From contig CM070875.1 in the NCBI GenBank assembly GCA_036365515.1, forward strand, positions 6,483,001-6,547,000: a stretch of 64,000 bases of DNA, in the 5' to 3' direction. Positions 9,701 to 24,066 of this stretch are shown here, piece by piece; position 1 is the stretch's first letter, and the number at the start of each line of letters is the position of its first letter. The position numbers and the translations under genes were made by a program. The notes beneath the pieces are model-generated. The model was not told the origin of the DNA. It did not search any database and was given only the letters and a program-made list of their open reading frames with translations. The stretch is from Torymus aiolomorphi. Taxonomy: Eukaryota > Arthropoda > Insecta > Hymenoptera > Torymidae.

Positions 9701-12700
9701 AATGAGCGATTTTTCCCGAATCCACGTAATTCAATCATTTTTGGTCATTTTTCACGATTTTTAAATGCACGTAACTTTGTGCAGAGCCGACCGATTTTAA
9801 CGATCTTTAGCTTAAATTAAAGCTCTTTTCTTCTACTTGATTCGCTTTTTTGTGGAATATTTGTTGACACATTTAAGAGCTTGTTATTGGTTAATAATCA
9901 GTGATCGTTTTTCGTCCATTTTTCCCATGTTAAATTTCCATAAGAAAAATGAATTTGTTTCTAAAACGGTATCACAAGATCGTTTTCTAATGTTCACGAA
10001 TTTTTTCGTATATGACCTACAGAATGAGAAGAAATTTGTCGCGAAGGTGTGCCTTCAAATTTTTTTTTGTTTTTATTTTTTGAACCCTCTAAGTGTAGAC
10101 AATTATTTCCTCATATATATTACCGAAGAATTTTTATCCCATTATTCAATATCCGCGTGTGATAATCGTTATGGATTTGATAATTATAATGAAACGAGAA
10201 GTCGCGTTGTGCAATACGGGTGTGAACAGTGCAAAAAATTAGCCTTGCGATAATACCGGCAGCAGGACATGACGGGGAACAATGTTACGCCGCGAGATTG
10301 CCGAGTGAAAGAGACAATGAAGAATGGCAGTTTTAATACGGGTGTAGAGAAAAAAAATGTACAATGCGTTCGTAGCTTCAGTGTATCGACACGTTGTTTT
10401 CATTGGTATATGCGAAATATATCTAAAAGCAGTGTGCCTTTGATGTAAAATTACTTGCTAGAGACTTTAGAAAATTAAAAATACTCTAGTTTTAGTCAAT
10501 ATTGTTTAGATACATCCTGAATAATTGCGACATAACTGCTCTTTGTAAAAACTAATACTTTAGTTATTTCATATATAACGGAAACTTATATTACTATTTT
10601 TAAATACACCTCCGATAATTGCCCATAATTCCCATAGATACTCTCAACTTAATGACCTCAAAACCCACAGTTCTATTAAGAAGAAAACGAGACTATAAAA
10701 AAGCATCTTCCGCGTATACCTAAACACTATAATCCTCCTCTCGTCAAATTACACACTTATAGTATAATATGATATGGATTCTCACCAATAGACGATGAGG
10801 ACGACGGTGATACGTCCAAGTCGCGGCAGCTTGAAGAGATCGAGGACCGTGTAGTTATTGTGGTGCTTGTCCTGGCTGATCATGTTGTTGCAGCTCTTCG
10901 CAAACTCCTCGTACACCTCCGGCTCTACGTTCTTCTTGTTCACCTTCTCGAACTTCTTCAGCATCTCCACGGCCTTGTCTACGCGGCCGTTCGTGATGTA
11001 CCATCTGCGGGGACGCGAATGTTCGTGGTTTAGAAGAAGTTGCATATATATTGCGGAAGATGAATCTTTTGTTTGTAGTAATTGGCATTGCTTACTTTGT
11101 CATTTGGGAAAGAGCTTTTAAAATAAATTTAGGTGCATTTTTTAGAATGATAAATGTACATTTCTTAGAAAATTCATTCTTTCAAAAATCGTAATTTTGT
11201 ATCAAAAATAAATATCCGGGCTTTTTATAAAAAAAAATATAACATAATATTTCACAGTAAATTCAATATAAACTTCAGAATTTCAATAGATTAAGAACGA
11301 AATTTTCTTTTAAATAATTTGATACTTGTAAATTCATGCATTCTAACAAATTGCAAAAGAATGTTAGAATGCAAACCAGATGCAAGTCAAAGATTATCTG
11401 AATAACCAAGATCTAATGAAATATCGCATCAATTTACAAACAGATATTCCCCAAATCCCCAATTAAATCAAGACCCATCATCTAAAATCAAAGAACAACT
11501 CGTACCTGGCGCTCTCAGGAACTATCCAGGGTGTGACAAATGCGACGACCAGTGGTAGAGCCGTAACGACGCTGAGTATCTTCCAATCGGCGATCCAGTA
11601 CGCGATCCAGGGCAGTATGCTCGAGGCGAAAGCAAAGTAGATCCCGAAGGACATGTTCGCCATCAGCGTTCTGTACTTCGGCCCGACGTACTCGATTACT
11701 GCGCGTGGGTAAAGGCGAGAAAATAAGGATAACGAAAATAAATCAAAATGTGGAAGGTGAGTGAAATAAATTGGTGTATATAAAAGTTTAAAATCAATGG
11801 GAATGGTAATCAAAGTAATGCAAAGTAATTTGGTTTGTAAATAAAAAGAAAATTATAGTTATAATGTTTCAAAATTAAATCAATGTTAATGACGTTCTTC
11901 GAGCTAGAATATATACTATATTGCATTAGAATAAATGAATATCAATAATTATTACGCTATTCTAGCACGATTTTTGCAATGCTCAAGTTGATGAATTTGA
12001 TATTTTAAATTATTTGTGAAAATATCGTCGTTTGTAGTCATCGTCCAGAATCCCCATACACAAACACTCACACGCATGAAAAATCTACTTGTTATATTAA
12101 TTTTTTCTCGTAAAACAGAATTATATTATCAAATTTCTATTCTACGCACATAATAAATAACTTTTTTATGAAACATCAACCATTCACATTGCAAAGTACC
12201 ACCAGAACAATCTTTTTCGCGACTCCCATCACTTACCGATAATGAATATGATGTTGAAGCAGTTGTCGAAGGAGGTGCCGACGATGAACCGCGCGAGGGC
12301 GAACGACCAGAAGCTGGTGCAGAAGGCCGTGGCGATGGAGGCGAAGAAGCCGACGCCGTTGCAGGCTATGAGGGCGGGCAGACGTCCAAAGTGGTCGGCT
12401 ATGTAGCCGAAGATGAGGCCGCCGACGATGCTGCCGACGAAGAAGGCCGACTGGGCCGTCGTGCCGAGGTAAGCGTTGTCGCACACCCATTCCAGCTGTA
12501 GGAGTTCATTGTTTAATGGTTTAATGTTGATTATGAGGTGAAGGAGTGTTTAGAATTTTACGATAAATGTCGTTCTTTGTAAATGAAGATTTCTTAACCA
12601 AGTTTTTCGTGTTTTGATGCGTTTCATTATGATTTTGAACAATTGATTTTACCACTGTCGAAAATTATCTGCGTTTATTGGTGAGGAAAACAAAAACGTA

Positions 12701-15700
12701 ATGTTTCTTCATTATTTTTTCGAGGTGAACCGAAGCATCCCAACATTAGCTTTCTCCAGATTGTTCATGTACATTTTAATTAACCTATATTATATCTTTC
12801 AATAAAGATTATTAAAAAAGACTTTCTTTGAACCAACTTCGTGCGGTTAGGTAAACATTTTTTTTATCCTCACTCGACTGCACCATATTTTAATTGAAAA
12901 AGGAAAAATCGTATCTCACGGGAAGCTACAATACGCTAATTGCAATCCTTAAATAGACAATAAGTCGCAGATAGCAGCATACTGCGTGTCGGCGATTATA
13001 TCACTTTGCACGACACGTCGCGGTGTTATTAAACGACGACGACGGTGTGTGTGTCGCCGTGACCGCACGCGCATCCGATTAGAATCTCGGCGAAATTATA
13101 TTTGAACGTGTATACGTATATATACGTACGGAAAAGCGATTTCAATTTAACTTTTACTGCGGGAAAACTATGTGTATATATGCAATAAGTCATCTAAACA
13201 ACTGCGCACGTGTCTGCAGATTTTCCGAGATCGTTGAGAGATCGATAAAATGTTAATTTGACGATAATTTTGTTTGTGACTTGATGAGGAAATATATAGC
13301 GTTGAAGAGCTATTAGCGGAAAATTGTACAGCTGTAGCGTTTAATTTAATGAGAGACAATTGAAATTTTGCTAGATTGTAAAATAATTAGGTGGCTTATC
13401 TATATAGGTTTGCTGAATTTTCAAAATTTCATTAAAGTGTCGTATCAAAATTAAAAATCTCATGTCCTTTGCAAATGGAGTATTCCTTTAAAACTGTATT
13501 ATTTTGAATTTACAAAAATCTTTATATCTTATTCGCTAAGCTTTTGCAGGAAATTCATTCTTTTATTGAAACGACCTCTCTTGTTATACTAAACCCTCAA
13601 TTTCCACTTTCGCCACGCAATTTATAAATTTTTTCTGCAAAATCACACACACAAAACACTTTCGTATATACCTCAGCGGCGATAGACAGGTACGGGACGT
13701 TGGTCATGTTGAAGGACCATCCGGACTGGCAGTCACCGATGGGCCAGTCGGGGTCGGCTTCCGTCACGCCCTCCTCCAGGAGCTGCGTGTAGTTCTTGAT
13801 GTACATCTTGCATCTCGAGTAGAACAGTAAGCTCTCGCTGGCATTCTCGTCCTCCTGTTTCGGTGGTATCGACAGCGCGATTCTGTAAAATTAAAGCAAA
13901 TACACATAGAGCGCGCGTCAGACGATTTTTCCGGAAGAATGTTATTTTTCAATTTTAACAAAGCTGTTATGTCGATGGAGGGAATTATTAGCTTCTCCTC
14001 GGCGGAGTTATTATTTTTTTTGTGCCAGTACTGCTCGGAAGATTCTTCGTAAAAGATATAACGCAGAGGAGTTACTTTATAACGATCGGGAGAAAATAAT
14101 TTATGTGAAGTTTTTTTAATGAGATATAGGAAGTCTTGAAATTCAAACAATATTCAGATGTATACCGATGTTCCATAGAGAAAATGTTTTGCTTTATATT
14201 TGATGCGATAACATTGCTCAACGGAAGGCTAATTAGTCGTAAACCGACCAAAAAAATACAATTTATGTGCATTTAATCGTTCTCAAAATGAAATATTCAT
14301 TTTTAATTGACGAAAATTGCATTTTTTTTCGTGCCGATAGGGTGAATATAAGGTATAGCCCGCGTATTTTACGATCGATATAATTAAGATTTTTATCTGG
14401 ATTGCTGCAGCGTTATTATTTATCTCTGAATGGCTTCGCTCGAACAACGCTTTTTTTTTATCTCCGCATTAAAGCGAATCTATTGGATTCTTCAACTGCG
14501 CATCAAGTTCACAAAGCTGTTTCAAAATCCAGAATTCTTAATAGTCGTCTTGGCACTCGTCACGTGCCACAATCGCACGACGTCCTCCACTCATTTACTC
14601 TCTCCCTCGGTCACGTGACTTTACGAGCGCTCGCGCGAATTTTCCCACCGACGTGCACTGCAGCAACAGCTGATCGCGGTCGCGGCGTTTTTTTCTCGCC
14701 TCATAGTCTAACATTTTATAAGGGAAGCCGATGTGCATTATATACACACAGGTATAAGTATTTTTCTTGCGGACGGTATGCGGGACAATAGGACAGAATG
14801 TCGTGTTTTTTTCGCGATGTTTACGTGGCGGAGAGCGCGAGAGGTAAGAGAATATACTCATATGCGCACAATGCATGTTTTTTAGTGGAAGAGGCTGCGC
14901 GCGCACGCATATACGCAGGGCCACCGACAGTGCAGTTTCTTATAGAACGCAGATGTTATTTGCCTCGAGTGGGGGAAAAAGGAAATAATTGACAGCAATT
15001 GACGCAGATGAAAGTATTTTTGGAACGGTGTACATATGGGCTTTTGAGGTATTTCTGCGGCTTTTGTTGCTCTCGGAGAGCGCAGCAAGTTTGGTGATGC
15101 TGTTTCTTTTTCTGACCGCGCGGTAGACGTATGCGGGATACATCGGTTTTTCCGGATTTAAGTTTAGCATGGTTGAAGAGGAGTTTGGCGAAATTTTTTA
15201 GCGTCGGTACGTTATTACGGTACTTTTAATCAACCGAGATTTCGTGAAATTAAAGTGCAGTAAATAGACTATATTAATTCGCGAATCTTATGGAGTCACA
15301 TCATTAAGAATTCCAGAACTTTATAGAGTTAAGTGTCAATTGACCGAGAAATTAACGGAGTCGATGAGAACGACTCAATATAACATATATATATGTACAG
15401 CATATTCTCTTATAATGTATAAATCATTACGGAGCGTGAAAGTTCAAAGTTGCGCAATCAACAGTCAATCGCAGAGAATCTTCGTTATGCGTGCGGTTTT
15501 CTTTAGCATAGATCGTTACGTAATTGTATTATCGCCAATAACTTTTTTATCGTCTTCATTATTCAACCGCTCAATCATAATTCAAAACATTATGATTTTT
15601 ATTACAAAATACCACTCTCAAACAGTGATAAATCCAGAATCCATTTTCATTATTCTTCCGATTTAATTAAAAAACCCGCTCGCAGAAAACTACCTTATAT

Positions 15701-16167
15701 TTACGTAAGAATCTTCGATCTCGGGGCGTAATTATGGGAATTCCATAGATGTGGTTAATTTATAGAACCTGATGCTGAAATAAAACAGCACCGACTTCTA
15801 TACAAAATTTTCTACGCATATAATTGCAAAACATGTCCTTTCAAAGAATAACCGTCACTTCGCATATAATTAATAAACCTAAAGAAAAACCGCGCAATAT
15901 AACTTACTTCTGGAAGTCCGTGAAATTGGTGTTGTCGAGCTCGGGCACCCTGCACCAGTATTCCTCTGGTATCAGGGTGATGAAGAACTGGGCGAAGTAG
16001 AGGAAGGCGTAGACGAAGGTGAAGGGCAGTAGGATGACGAAGAGGAACCATTGGTAGCGGCCTGCCTCGCCGATGTACGGCAGTATGTCGTCGAAGGTCT
16101 CGATGCGCGGCCTCGTGTTCGCCTCGCCCTCCTCGGCTTTCTTCTTGCCGTCCAGCGTCGCCGCCAT
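6642..16167 (-). CDS. SLC22-type organic cation transporter, complete, nine coding exons
   Basis: Predicted plasma-membrane uniporter or antiporter for organic cations or zwitterions, related to insect Orct/CarT-type SLC22 proteins. The hand-built model (exons 16167-15908, 13882-13672, 12495-12237, 11698-11506, 11004-10786, 9280-9066, 8599-8424, 7511-7339, 6741-6642) sums to 1806 nt, 601 residues. TM1 is about residues 40-62. A large extracellular loop (about 63-165) has Cys 72, 111, 138 and 162 and N-glycosylation sequons at N81, N100, N117 and N145. The MFS signature GYIADHFGR is at 187-195, PESARW at 304-309, a second signature DRWGRRW at 425-431, and PET/LPETL tail motifs at 538-549. The C-terminus is basic (KKKKYRKK, 573-580). 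The start lies in a GC-rich first exon just after an acceptor at 16198, so a 5'UTR intron is likely. Substrate cannot be told from sequence. Confidence 0.9.
7339..7511 (-). CDS. SLC22-like gene (-), coding exon 8
   Basis: Acceptor TATACAG, donor GTAAGT at 7338. It encodes TM12 and the LPETLDQELPETLQEG tail. Reading through the donor gives an immediate in-frame TAA, so intron retention would yield a 569-residue protein. Confidence 0.9.
7612..8246. repeat. Foldback element with TTCAAAACTG-type satellite arms
   Basis: The ends are inverted copies: CTAGTGGAAATAT at 7612 and ATATTTCCACTAG at 8246. Between them are dozens of degenerate ~10-11 bp units of the type GTTCAAAACTGTTTAAAACT, first in one orientation and then in the other. 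It lies in the intron between exons 7 and 8 of the transporter. No coding capacity. It is best read as a MITE with subterminal satellite repeats. Confidence 0.85.
8424..8599 (-). CDS. SLC22-like gene (-), coding exon 7
   Basis: Acceptor TTTACAG, donor GTGAGC. It encodes TM10-TM11 with AANIGFQYAAEMLPTVVRAQG. Same length (176 nt) and phases as exon 2130-2305 of the + paralogue. Confidence 0.92.
9066..9280 (-). CDS. SLC22-like gene (-), coding exon 6
   Basis: Acceptor TTCGCAG, donor GTACGT. It encodes TM7, TM8, the DRWGRRW signature and TM9. A long palindrome lies in the intron just upstream. Confidence 0.9.
9335..10120. repeat. Large palindromic MITE in transporter intron
   Basis: Nearly the whole segment is one imperfect palindrome. 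The most conserved part runs from ACACTTAGAGGGTTC at about 9363 to GAACCCTCTAAGTGT at 10096. Inner landmarks (GCGACAA, ACATGGGAAAAATGGACG, CACGTAACT) recur in mirror order about a centre near 9728. The outer ~25 bp on each side also match, less well. It occupies about half of the intron between exons 6 and 5 and encodes nothing credible. Confidence 0.85.
10786..11004 (-). CDS. SLC22-like gene (-), coding exon 5
   Basis: Acceptor CCGCAG, donor GTGAGA. It encodes the central cytoplasmic loop (RWYITNGRVDKAVEML..., Lys-rich) and the start of TM7. Confidence 0.88.
11506..11698 (-). CDS. SLC22-like gene (-), coding exon 4
   Basis: Acceptor GCGCAG, donor GTACGA. It encodes EYVGPKYRT, TM5, TM6 and the start of PESAR, a conserved SLC22 motif at the beginning of the central cytoplasmic loop. 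Confidence 0.9.
12237..12495 (-). CDS. SLC22-like gene (-), coding exon 3
   Basis: Acceptor CCTACAG, donor GTAAGT. It encodes WVCDN, TM2, the MFS loop signature GYIADHFGR, TM3 and TM4. Phase 0 in, phase 1 out. Confidence 0.9.
13672..13882 (-). CDS. SLC22-like gene (-), coding exon 2
   Basis: Acceptor TTTTACAG, donor GTATAT. It encodes most of the glycosylated extracellular loop: sequons NAS, NYT and NMT, and the CQSGW segment near residue 138. Confidence 0.87.
15908..16167 (-). CDS. SLC22-like gene (-), coding exon 1
   Basis: The start is ATG at 16167-16165. It encodes a hydrophilic N-terminus (about 38 residues), TM1 and the beginning of the extracellular loop. Donor GTAAGT at 15907. An acceptor TTTTGCAG ends at 16198, leaving a 30 nt leader between that splice site and the ATG. 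Confidence 0.88.
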
Positions 16168-19100
16168 GACTGCGTCAGCTGCTTCGTTCTATCGCTACTG
16201 CAAAAGAAAAATTTGGTATAATGAATTTTCGCATTTTTCAAACCGATGTAAAATGTTTCACGTTGTAATTATTGTTTAACTAAGTTATTGTAGTGAAAGT
16301 ACTCGCAATGTATTTTTCTTTTTCTTTCATTTCAATAAGAATTATCAAATTATTATTGTTTCCTATACAGACGTAAAAATCTGTTTCGACTAATTGCTAT
16401 AATAAACCGCACATCAGAATTTCAAACTGATAATATCCGCAGTAATAAAAAGCACGACGCGATACGGATATCCATCTAAACCGCAAATTATATTATTCAT
16501 TCTTACGTAACCATTGCCGCACAAAACAAAAACCTCATGAATTTTAAAGAAGGCCCCTTAAAACTACATAAAAGCAATAAATGTATAATACGCGACGCGA
16601 GATATCAGGACGCGCGGAGGCAATTTTTATTGTGACTCTGATTTTCTCAGAGAGATCCAGCTGAGAGGAAACCGCAAATTGCTGAAAAATGATACGACGC
16701 GTGCACACTCGACCCGAGTGGCGAAATCTCGCGCATGATGCTTGTGCTCGCGTGCGAGAAAGATGAGAGACACTCGTGACGATGACACTAGGTGGAGGAT
16801 AATTTGTATACGTCGCGGGAATATTTGTTGCAAGTGGTTGCTTTGCGTGCATGGATGCTTTGCGCGGTGTAATTAAGGATAGAAATCATGAAGTGTGTAA
16901 TGTAGGAGGAGAAATTTTAATATGCTTGATAACAGGGTTTGAAGGAAAAAAAATATCTTGTATCGTTAATTGATTGATACAGTTCTTGAGGTTTGTACAC
17001 GTGTGATTATTTTTAATGAATAATTATGATAAGGAAAGTTTCGGGTGTGATCGAGAGACGTTGATATCTAAGAAATGAACTGAATCTATATATATAAAAT
17101 TTTAACGAGAACCGATTACTTGCGGTACTCGAAATAAGCATAATGATGATAAATGAGCGAAATTAACTGTTATTAAAAAGAGTTCACTTCCAGGAAGCAG
17201 AATTGCATTCCAAAAATATTGATCGCAATTCAAGCTTTATCTCGATGTGCATTATTCAAAAGTGCCGATTGCTAAATACCATTCAAGATTGCTTGAACCA
17301 ACAACTGCCAATGCGCATCTTTTTTTTAATCCTGTAAATAGACGGATTGTATCAGCATTCAAATATCGAGATGAGATGCTAGATAATTTTTATTAACAAC
17401 GTATACTTCATAGATAACAAAACGGTGTGTTAAGATGCCAGTAATGTTTTAGGAATATTGTGCAACGTTTCTTAAAATGCAGTGACTTTTCGATTAATTT
17501 TGGAACGTCAACTTCGACAACCTATTTCGATATTTAATGGAAAACTATGTTCAATTTCCGCAAAAGTCATCATGGTGTTAAAATCTTAAAATGAAATTCA
17601 CTTGTCTCTCGTGAAACCAATGTCAAAGGTGGTAATTATCATAAGTCAATATATCTGAAAACTCAATAAAATTTAAATAAATTTGTACAGCTTAACTTTT
17701 ATATCTAAATACTAATAATAAAGCAATAAAGAGTGACAATTTTTATTTCCGAAACTGGAAAAAAGTCGCTCTCTATACGTGTAACAAAACGACCGAAAAA
17801 TCATATCGATTAATTAAGTTCTAGATAAAGTTCAATGACTCGCATGGAACCTCGCAGAATTGCCACGGCAGCAGTACATTAACTCTTTGGAGGCACCGAT
17901 ATTCCGCCAAACCGCAAGCTTCTAAATCACCTCGACGCTGTGTAAACACACAGACAAATGCTGCACGCGCGCGTGCGAGCTATAGGAGGATTCAATGAAC
18001 TGTGTACGCGCGTTCCGAAAATATAACCAGAAGGAAAATTTTCATTTGCAGAGCGGATCTTGACTGGGTCAAACTGCACTTTTCTCGCTCTCGTATATCG
18101 CGATGTCTGCACGCGGAATATTCCCGTGAGCTCGCGTAATAAAATCGCGCGCAGGTAAACCAGCCCGCGGGGGAGAGAAATATATATCAACGCGCGCGCG
18201 TGCAAATATAGAATTCGCGGCTGGCGTTATCGCAAAGGATTGAGTTACGGAATCGCTCGAACTTTCTGCGCTGGACTTCGTTAGGGTCTCTGCAATTAAG
18301 AACGATTGTGTGTGTAAAGGTTGGCTCGTTTCTCGTTACACGGCAAGACGGTATAATGAGACTACAATGTAAATTGTAAAGAGCCTGTGCCTAATTCCTT
18401 AATTGCTACTGAAGATTCAAAAGGTGGATAATAGATTCGCTGCTAATTGCAGCGAGTTGCTATCGCTAAATGAAACTGGTTGATGTTAAAATAGTTTACT
18501 TTATAATATTTCGAATGTTAAGAAGGTACATACATTATCTATCATCATCGACAGGGAATGGATTCAAAACCATATAATTTCAATTATTATTTTGTTGACG
18601 TACTAACTTTAAAAATGCGATAGGCATTACTGGACATTTCAAAATATAATATTACTGAGTCCCTCTATTTGCTAAAAATGGAATATTATACACGCTGACT
18701 ATATACGCTTTGACTTCACAATAAACAATGCGTTTATTCGCTGCATGTGCGCGAGTGTGCACTTCCTACTTGAAATTTTTTGCCAACACGATCTCTTGCA
18801 GGAATTGTGCACAGTAATGTGAGCACAATTGGCTATACAATTAAAAGTAAGCGTACGTGCTTTTCTCACGTCAATCTGTGATTTGAAAATTGCTGAACCT
18901 TGAAAGCAGATACGTCAGCTTATAGTCAGTTCAATGCACGCTAGGGTTACTGTGAAATTTGAGATGCAATAAGTTAAATAATTGTAATGATAATGCAATT
19001 GAGAGCACTAGTAATCGTGATAAAATGAAGTGACGGGTCACAATCTTGGGTACATTTAGCTTTGAAATATTGTTTCAAAGCTATGATTGATCACAATGTA

Positions 19101-22100
19101 ACCAGTTTTCCTCGTGATGAATGTTTCAAGCTTCAATATATTTTTTACTGTCATTTTTTGTATTCTTCATGAAAATCTTTCTAAAATAATTGATTTTTAT
19201 TTTGTATCCGATTGCATTGTAAAACTTGAAAGCAGATCAAATAACAGCAAGTAATAGAAGATGCAGAAAATAGGTTATCAGAAACAGTCAAAAATCTATT
19301 CGAAAGTTGTTTGAAAGTTGTTTGCATGTAAAAATGTGATGAATAAATAGTTATGAACAAGTAGTACGTGTAAATCACTTTGATAACCTTGCATCCGAAT
19401 TGCTGTTGCTTTGTGTGTCAGAAGATCGCATCACTCATTTTTATAAAACGCTATATTCATCGACTGTGCGATAAAAATAAAATAATTCATATCAAGTTTT
19501 CAAATTTTCCATGAAAAAGTTTCCACAATCGTTTTACGACCGACGCTGGGAAAAGACTTTAATGTTTGCCGTCTTCTATCTGGCGCCAATTTGCCAATCG
19601 TGAAAAATTGACACACGTGCTTTCAACAATATTACTGCTCACTTTAATGATCGCGTATTGAATTTGAATATCCACAGCGTCACACCGATAATTTGATAAT
19701 TTACAGCTGGATGTAAATAGATTCTTGCGCGTGTAACGATCATTTTAATCTAAGAACGTTCACCCAAGTTTTAATTTTTAATTATATAATTTGTAGATTC
19801 TTCAGATCTTTGCTTTGACCTTTTTTTTACAACAGCGTGAGATTAAAATTAAGATAATTTGAATAAAGATTTTATGATGTAAATGACGACCACTAGTTTT
19901 ACTTTCAAAGGTGGAATTTAAATTGTCAACTCTATATAACAAACGCAGCCTAAGTCTTCAATGAAAATAGTGATCCAATGACGCTAATAAACTTAGCTAT
20001 GCAAATATTGTTTACCTTTACATTTTTACAATGGAAAGAATATATGTTGTATTTTACAAGATATGACACGTCAAATTAATGCACCGTCATTACAAAGATT
20101 TTCCTATTCCCTTTATAAATGCTGCTTAGAGTTTAACTGGCAAATTAATATACGCGCGCAGTTGTCAACTCTGAGGCAGGTAGAGAATCGCGGGGTCAGG
20201 ATGGTCAAACGCGTATTTTAATTATGCGACATGCGGAATGCATTGTACGCTGTCTCGGTTAAGCCGCTATGGCTTAAAATGTACGATTTATGACAGAGAG
20301 TAATGAATGCGCGACAGACGGCTTGCTGTATTTCGCAAGAAGTCATAATAATTTATATATATAAAAAAGCCTTAAATGCTTCGAGTCAAAATAAAAAATA
20401 TCAGAAAATTCGAGTATTATTTAATTTCAATATTTTCAAGTTCTTATCGTGATCGGATTATAATATTTATGGATTTATCATTGATACTTCTATGTGGAAT
20501 AGATTTTTCTCGCAATAATCTAAAAAAGATAGGTTACATTCAAGGTCGTGCAGCATATGCGGGCCAGATCGGACACATTTTAGATAACCGATACGCGTGA
20601 ATATTAAAATACAGCGTGTTCGAATTAGTTAATAAAGTTTGTAATCCTAATCTATGGCCGCTTTTTATATTCGAAAAAAATATCACTGATGTCAAGAAAT
20701 TTTACAATTAAAAGTGTTCACTCGTTAAAGATACACCAATTCTAACAAAACATGTGATTACTTCGTTTTTTCATCGCTTCCAATCGATTTTTTCCGCAAG
20801 CAAAAAAGAAATCAAAACACTGGAAAAAAAATTTGTTCAATTTCGCGACGCTCCTGAGCAAAAAAGAAAATCAACCAGATCATTCCTGGGGGGGCAAATT
20901 GTTGTAATTTAGCCTTTTCAGTGAACCGAATCGATCGCAATTCAAATTTCAATACATCATACAACCCGTAGCCATTCGTCACCGCGCGGGAAACCCGAGT
21001 ACGCCTGGCGATATTGCATTTTTTTTTCAGATGCACGCGCGAAGGCGATTACACAAATTGACCGATTATCTTATCCACACCTTAAAGAATGAGAGAGTAA
21101 ATTTACGAACGATCGAGAGACGGAGAGGCGGTTGAAGAATTGCGCGCGTGCGCGTGGCTGTCGGTTCGTTTGTTTGTTGTGTATACTTCTCGCTTCGTGA
21201 AGCTTTAACTGTGTTAAACGCGTGTTTGTTAATGGTAGCAGTGTCTGTTAGCAAAGATATTAAAATTTAGTTTTTTCTTCAGCTTAGCTGACGAGGCGCC
21301 ATAAATTATCCAAATTGCTTTAATTTACGTGATAAAAAAGCCATAAACTAGCCTGTCAAGCGTAATTAATGAATGTGGCTTCTGTAACGATTTTAATGGT
21401 TTATCTAATTTATAGATTTTGAAATAGATTTTTGAAATATTTTTTAAAAACTATGGTACCTTTTCATTTTTTGTAAATATATGTAACGCCACATTTTACT
21501 TTCAAATTAGAGGCAAAAAAAATCAATCGACGTTTCAAAGCTTATAAACCGAAATTTATCTTATAATAAAACACATTCTGCTTGAAAAGCTTTATTTACA
21601 CGCTTAACAGCACTATGGTATCAATGCATTTTCTAGATCCAGTTGAATTTGAATAATTCTAAATTCACCGTCGCGTGTCACTCACAGACCGCATGAGCCA
21701 TCAGAAACTACTTCGACCGGGCGCAATCCGTCACACATTGTTCCGATCTACAGAGGAAAAGCTAAAAAAACGAACATTTTTTTATCGGCGTTCGAATCAA
21801 TACCGGTGACGGGAAAATGTATCAGCTACAGATAAAGCCACGCTGCGAAAGGTTACGTCCGCGAGCGCCACACACGTGCGTATGTACGTACACGCAGATA
21901 TATATAGGTAGACGATTTCGAGTTCATTGTTCGGTATAACTGCGAGCCATTGTGCGCATGCTATAGAGACGCGGGCTGGACTTTAATGGCGTTTTTGCCT
22001 CTCAGCTGAGATATACTTTTGAGTTTTCCGTTTGATGGCCTTTTTGAGTTTAAAGGGACGCTCTCGAGAGATTTTGAATGACGCCCGGTCGTGATCTTTT

Positions 22101-24066
22101 CTGACCTGGAGCCGTCCAGAGTTTTTCGCATTAGGAATTTATGCCAGATCCGAAGTGATGCGAAGCGGAAATTGTCTAGGTACGAATTTTGGAGGGTCTA
22201 TGGCGAGAGAGCGAGAGGGAGCATCTGCTTTGGTTTAATTTACGGTTGGTGAATGCGAAGGCTAGTAATGAAAACGAATAATTTTAAAGTGAGAATTTTT
22301 TCAAATATGCTCAGTTATTTGGAGATTTTAAATGTATTGTGGTTAAGGATAGATGTTTGATAGAATTCGCAAGTCCACTAGATGTTTTTCCTTTTAAATT
22401 TTGTAATTAAAATCTTAATCGAAACGTTACTATGACTTTCCTAAAATCAATTGACGTAACTTGCAAAAAAGCTCTCGTATAGAAGAACATTTTGTCGCCC
22501 TGTCTTACAATAATAACAGTGCAGTAATTTTGTAGATGTTCTGAGAACGATTATTATTCAACGGTAAAAAAAACTAGGTTAACTTTCAAATTTCCGACAA
22601 AGCCCCAAATCACGTGTCGATTTGAATGAGAAAAAATGCAGAATACTTATAATGTCATGTATGAAATTCATGAGAGGCCGGACTGGCAAAAAAAACTCCA
22701 AGACGCAGCCTTTAATCGATTAGCTTTAATTACATCACGGATCTTATTCAAGTTTTAGTTTATGCAACACGTGTGTGACACATAATCGCGTACGCGCAAA
22801 GAAGAGGCGTAAGAAGAAGTAGAAGAATAAATGTGTATCGATCTTGCAAAAAACTAATGAAATAATTGCGCTACACACGTCGTTCATGTATTATTCAATT
22901 TTATGAATTCGCGCGATGGGACTTGAAAGCGCGCGGAAGTGCCTTTTTTTACTTCGAGTGCTTGACGTTAAAAGCGTTTTTTTTTCTTATTGGCTTCCAA
23001 AACAAACATTTTAATCTAACGTTAATTAATGACCCATCCCGGGACGATCCATTAACTCCTTTATGGCTACGTTAACATTTATGGCTCTACGAGCTACTTA
23101 TTTTCTTATATATATTAATGCGAAAATGCAAAGATTTCGATTTAAGCGTTGCCTTTACCGTTATTGCAAATTTTCTAATATTTCGAGCATTTTTTTTTTT
23201 AAGAAATTTTTATTCAAGTAGAAATATTATTACTTTATGTTCTGTAATTATGATAAAAAATTATTACCACGATTTGCACATTCGATTTTTTTAAATTATA
23301 TAACAATCATACATTACTAATTCATAGTCTTGAGACAATCAATGTTTTCAGTTAAAAAAAAAAAAATATTAAAATATAAACAAGACCCGAATCTCATATC
23401 TAATCATCAATCGAATGCAGATAATTTTGTTCTTCAATCATTTACATAACGTTTAAAAACAGCCGCGACGTTAACTTGTACTATTGTTTGCGAAAATGAT
23501 ATCAACAAGAGAGAGCTTTTGCAAGTCGACCTATAGTCGCGTTAGCGCACCTCACATCATCGTTGCACATTGTTTGCACTGGAACAAAGGTAAAAAGTGC
23601 AAGGTCATGGCGTCTGTGTTATGTCTGCTCGACCGTAGGTCAGTGTTACACTCCGATTTTCTGTATATACAAGTTCAACGTACTGCCAAACTTTCAAATT
23701 CCTCTTCCGTTTAAAAACGTCATATAATAACCGAACTATTTACGATCCACCACCGACTGCAAAAAGTCCCTCGTACAAAGTTCTACACCAGTAAACACTT
23801 TTTTTTTCTGCGCTACGGCAAATTACCGCAAATATGTACTTCCGCCTCGCCGATCAGCACAGTATCGTAATCACAGAAAAATCCGAAGACCGGTTCTAAG
23901 TACGATTGATCACTTGCATGTAAGTAAATCAGTCGTCGCTCAGTTCTCTATACACAAAATAAACAAACATCGGTATAGCGCGGAGAGCTAGAAGAAAAAC
24001 GTATACGTCGCGAATTGTTATACACGCACACAGACACACACTTTGCGCGCGTGCCAAAAATACTTA

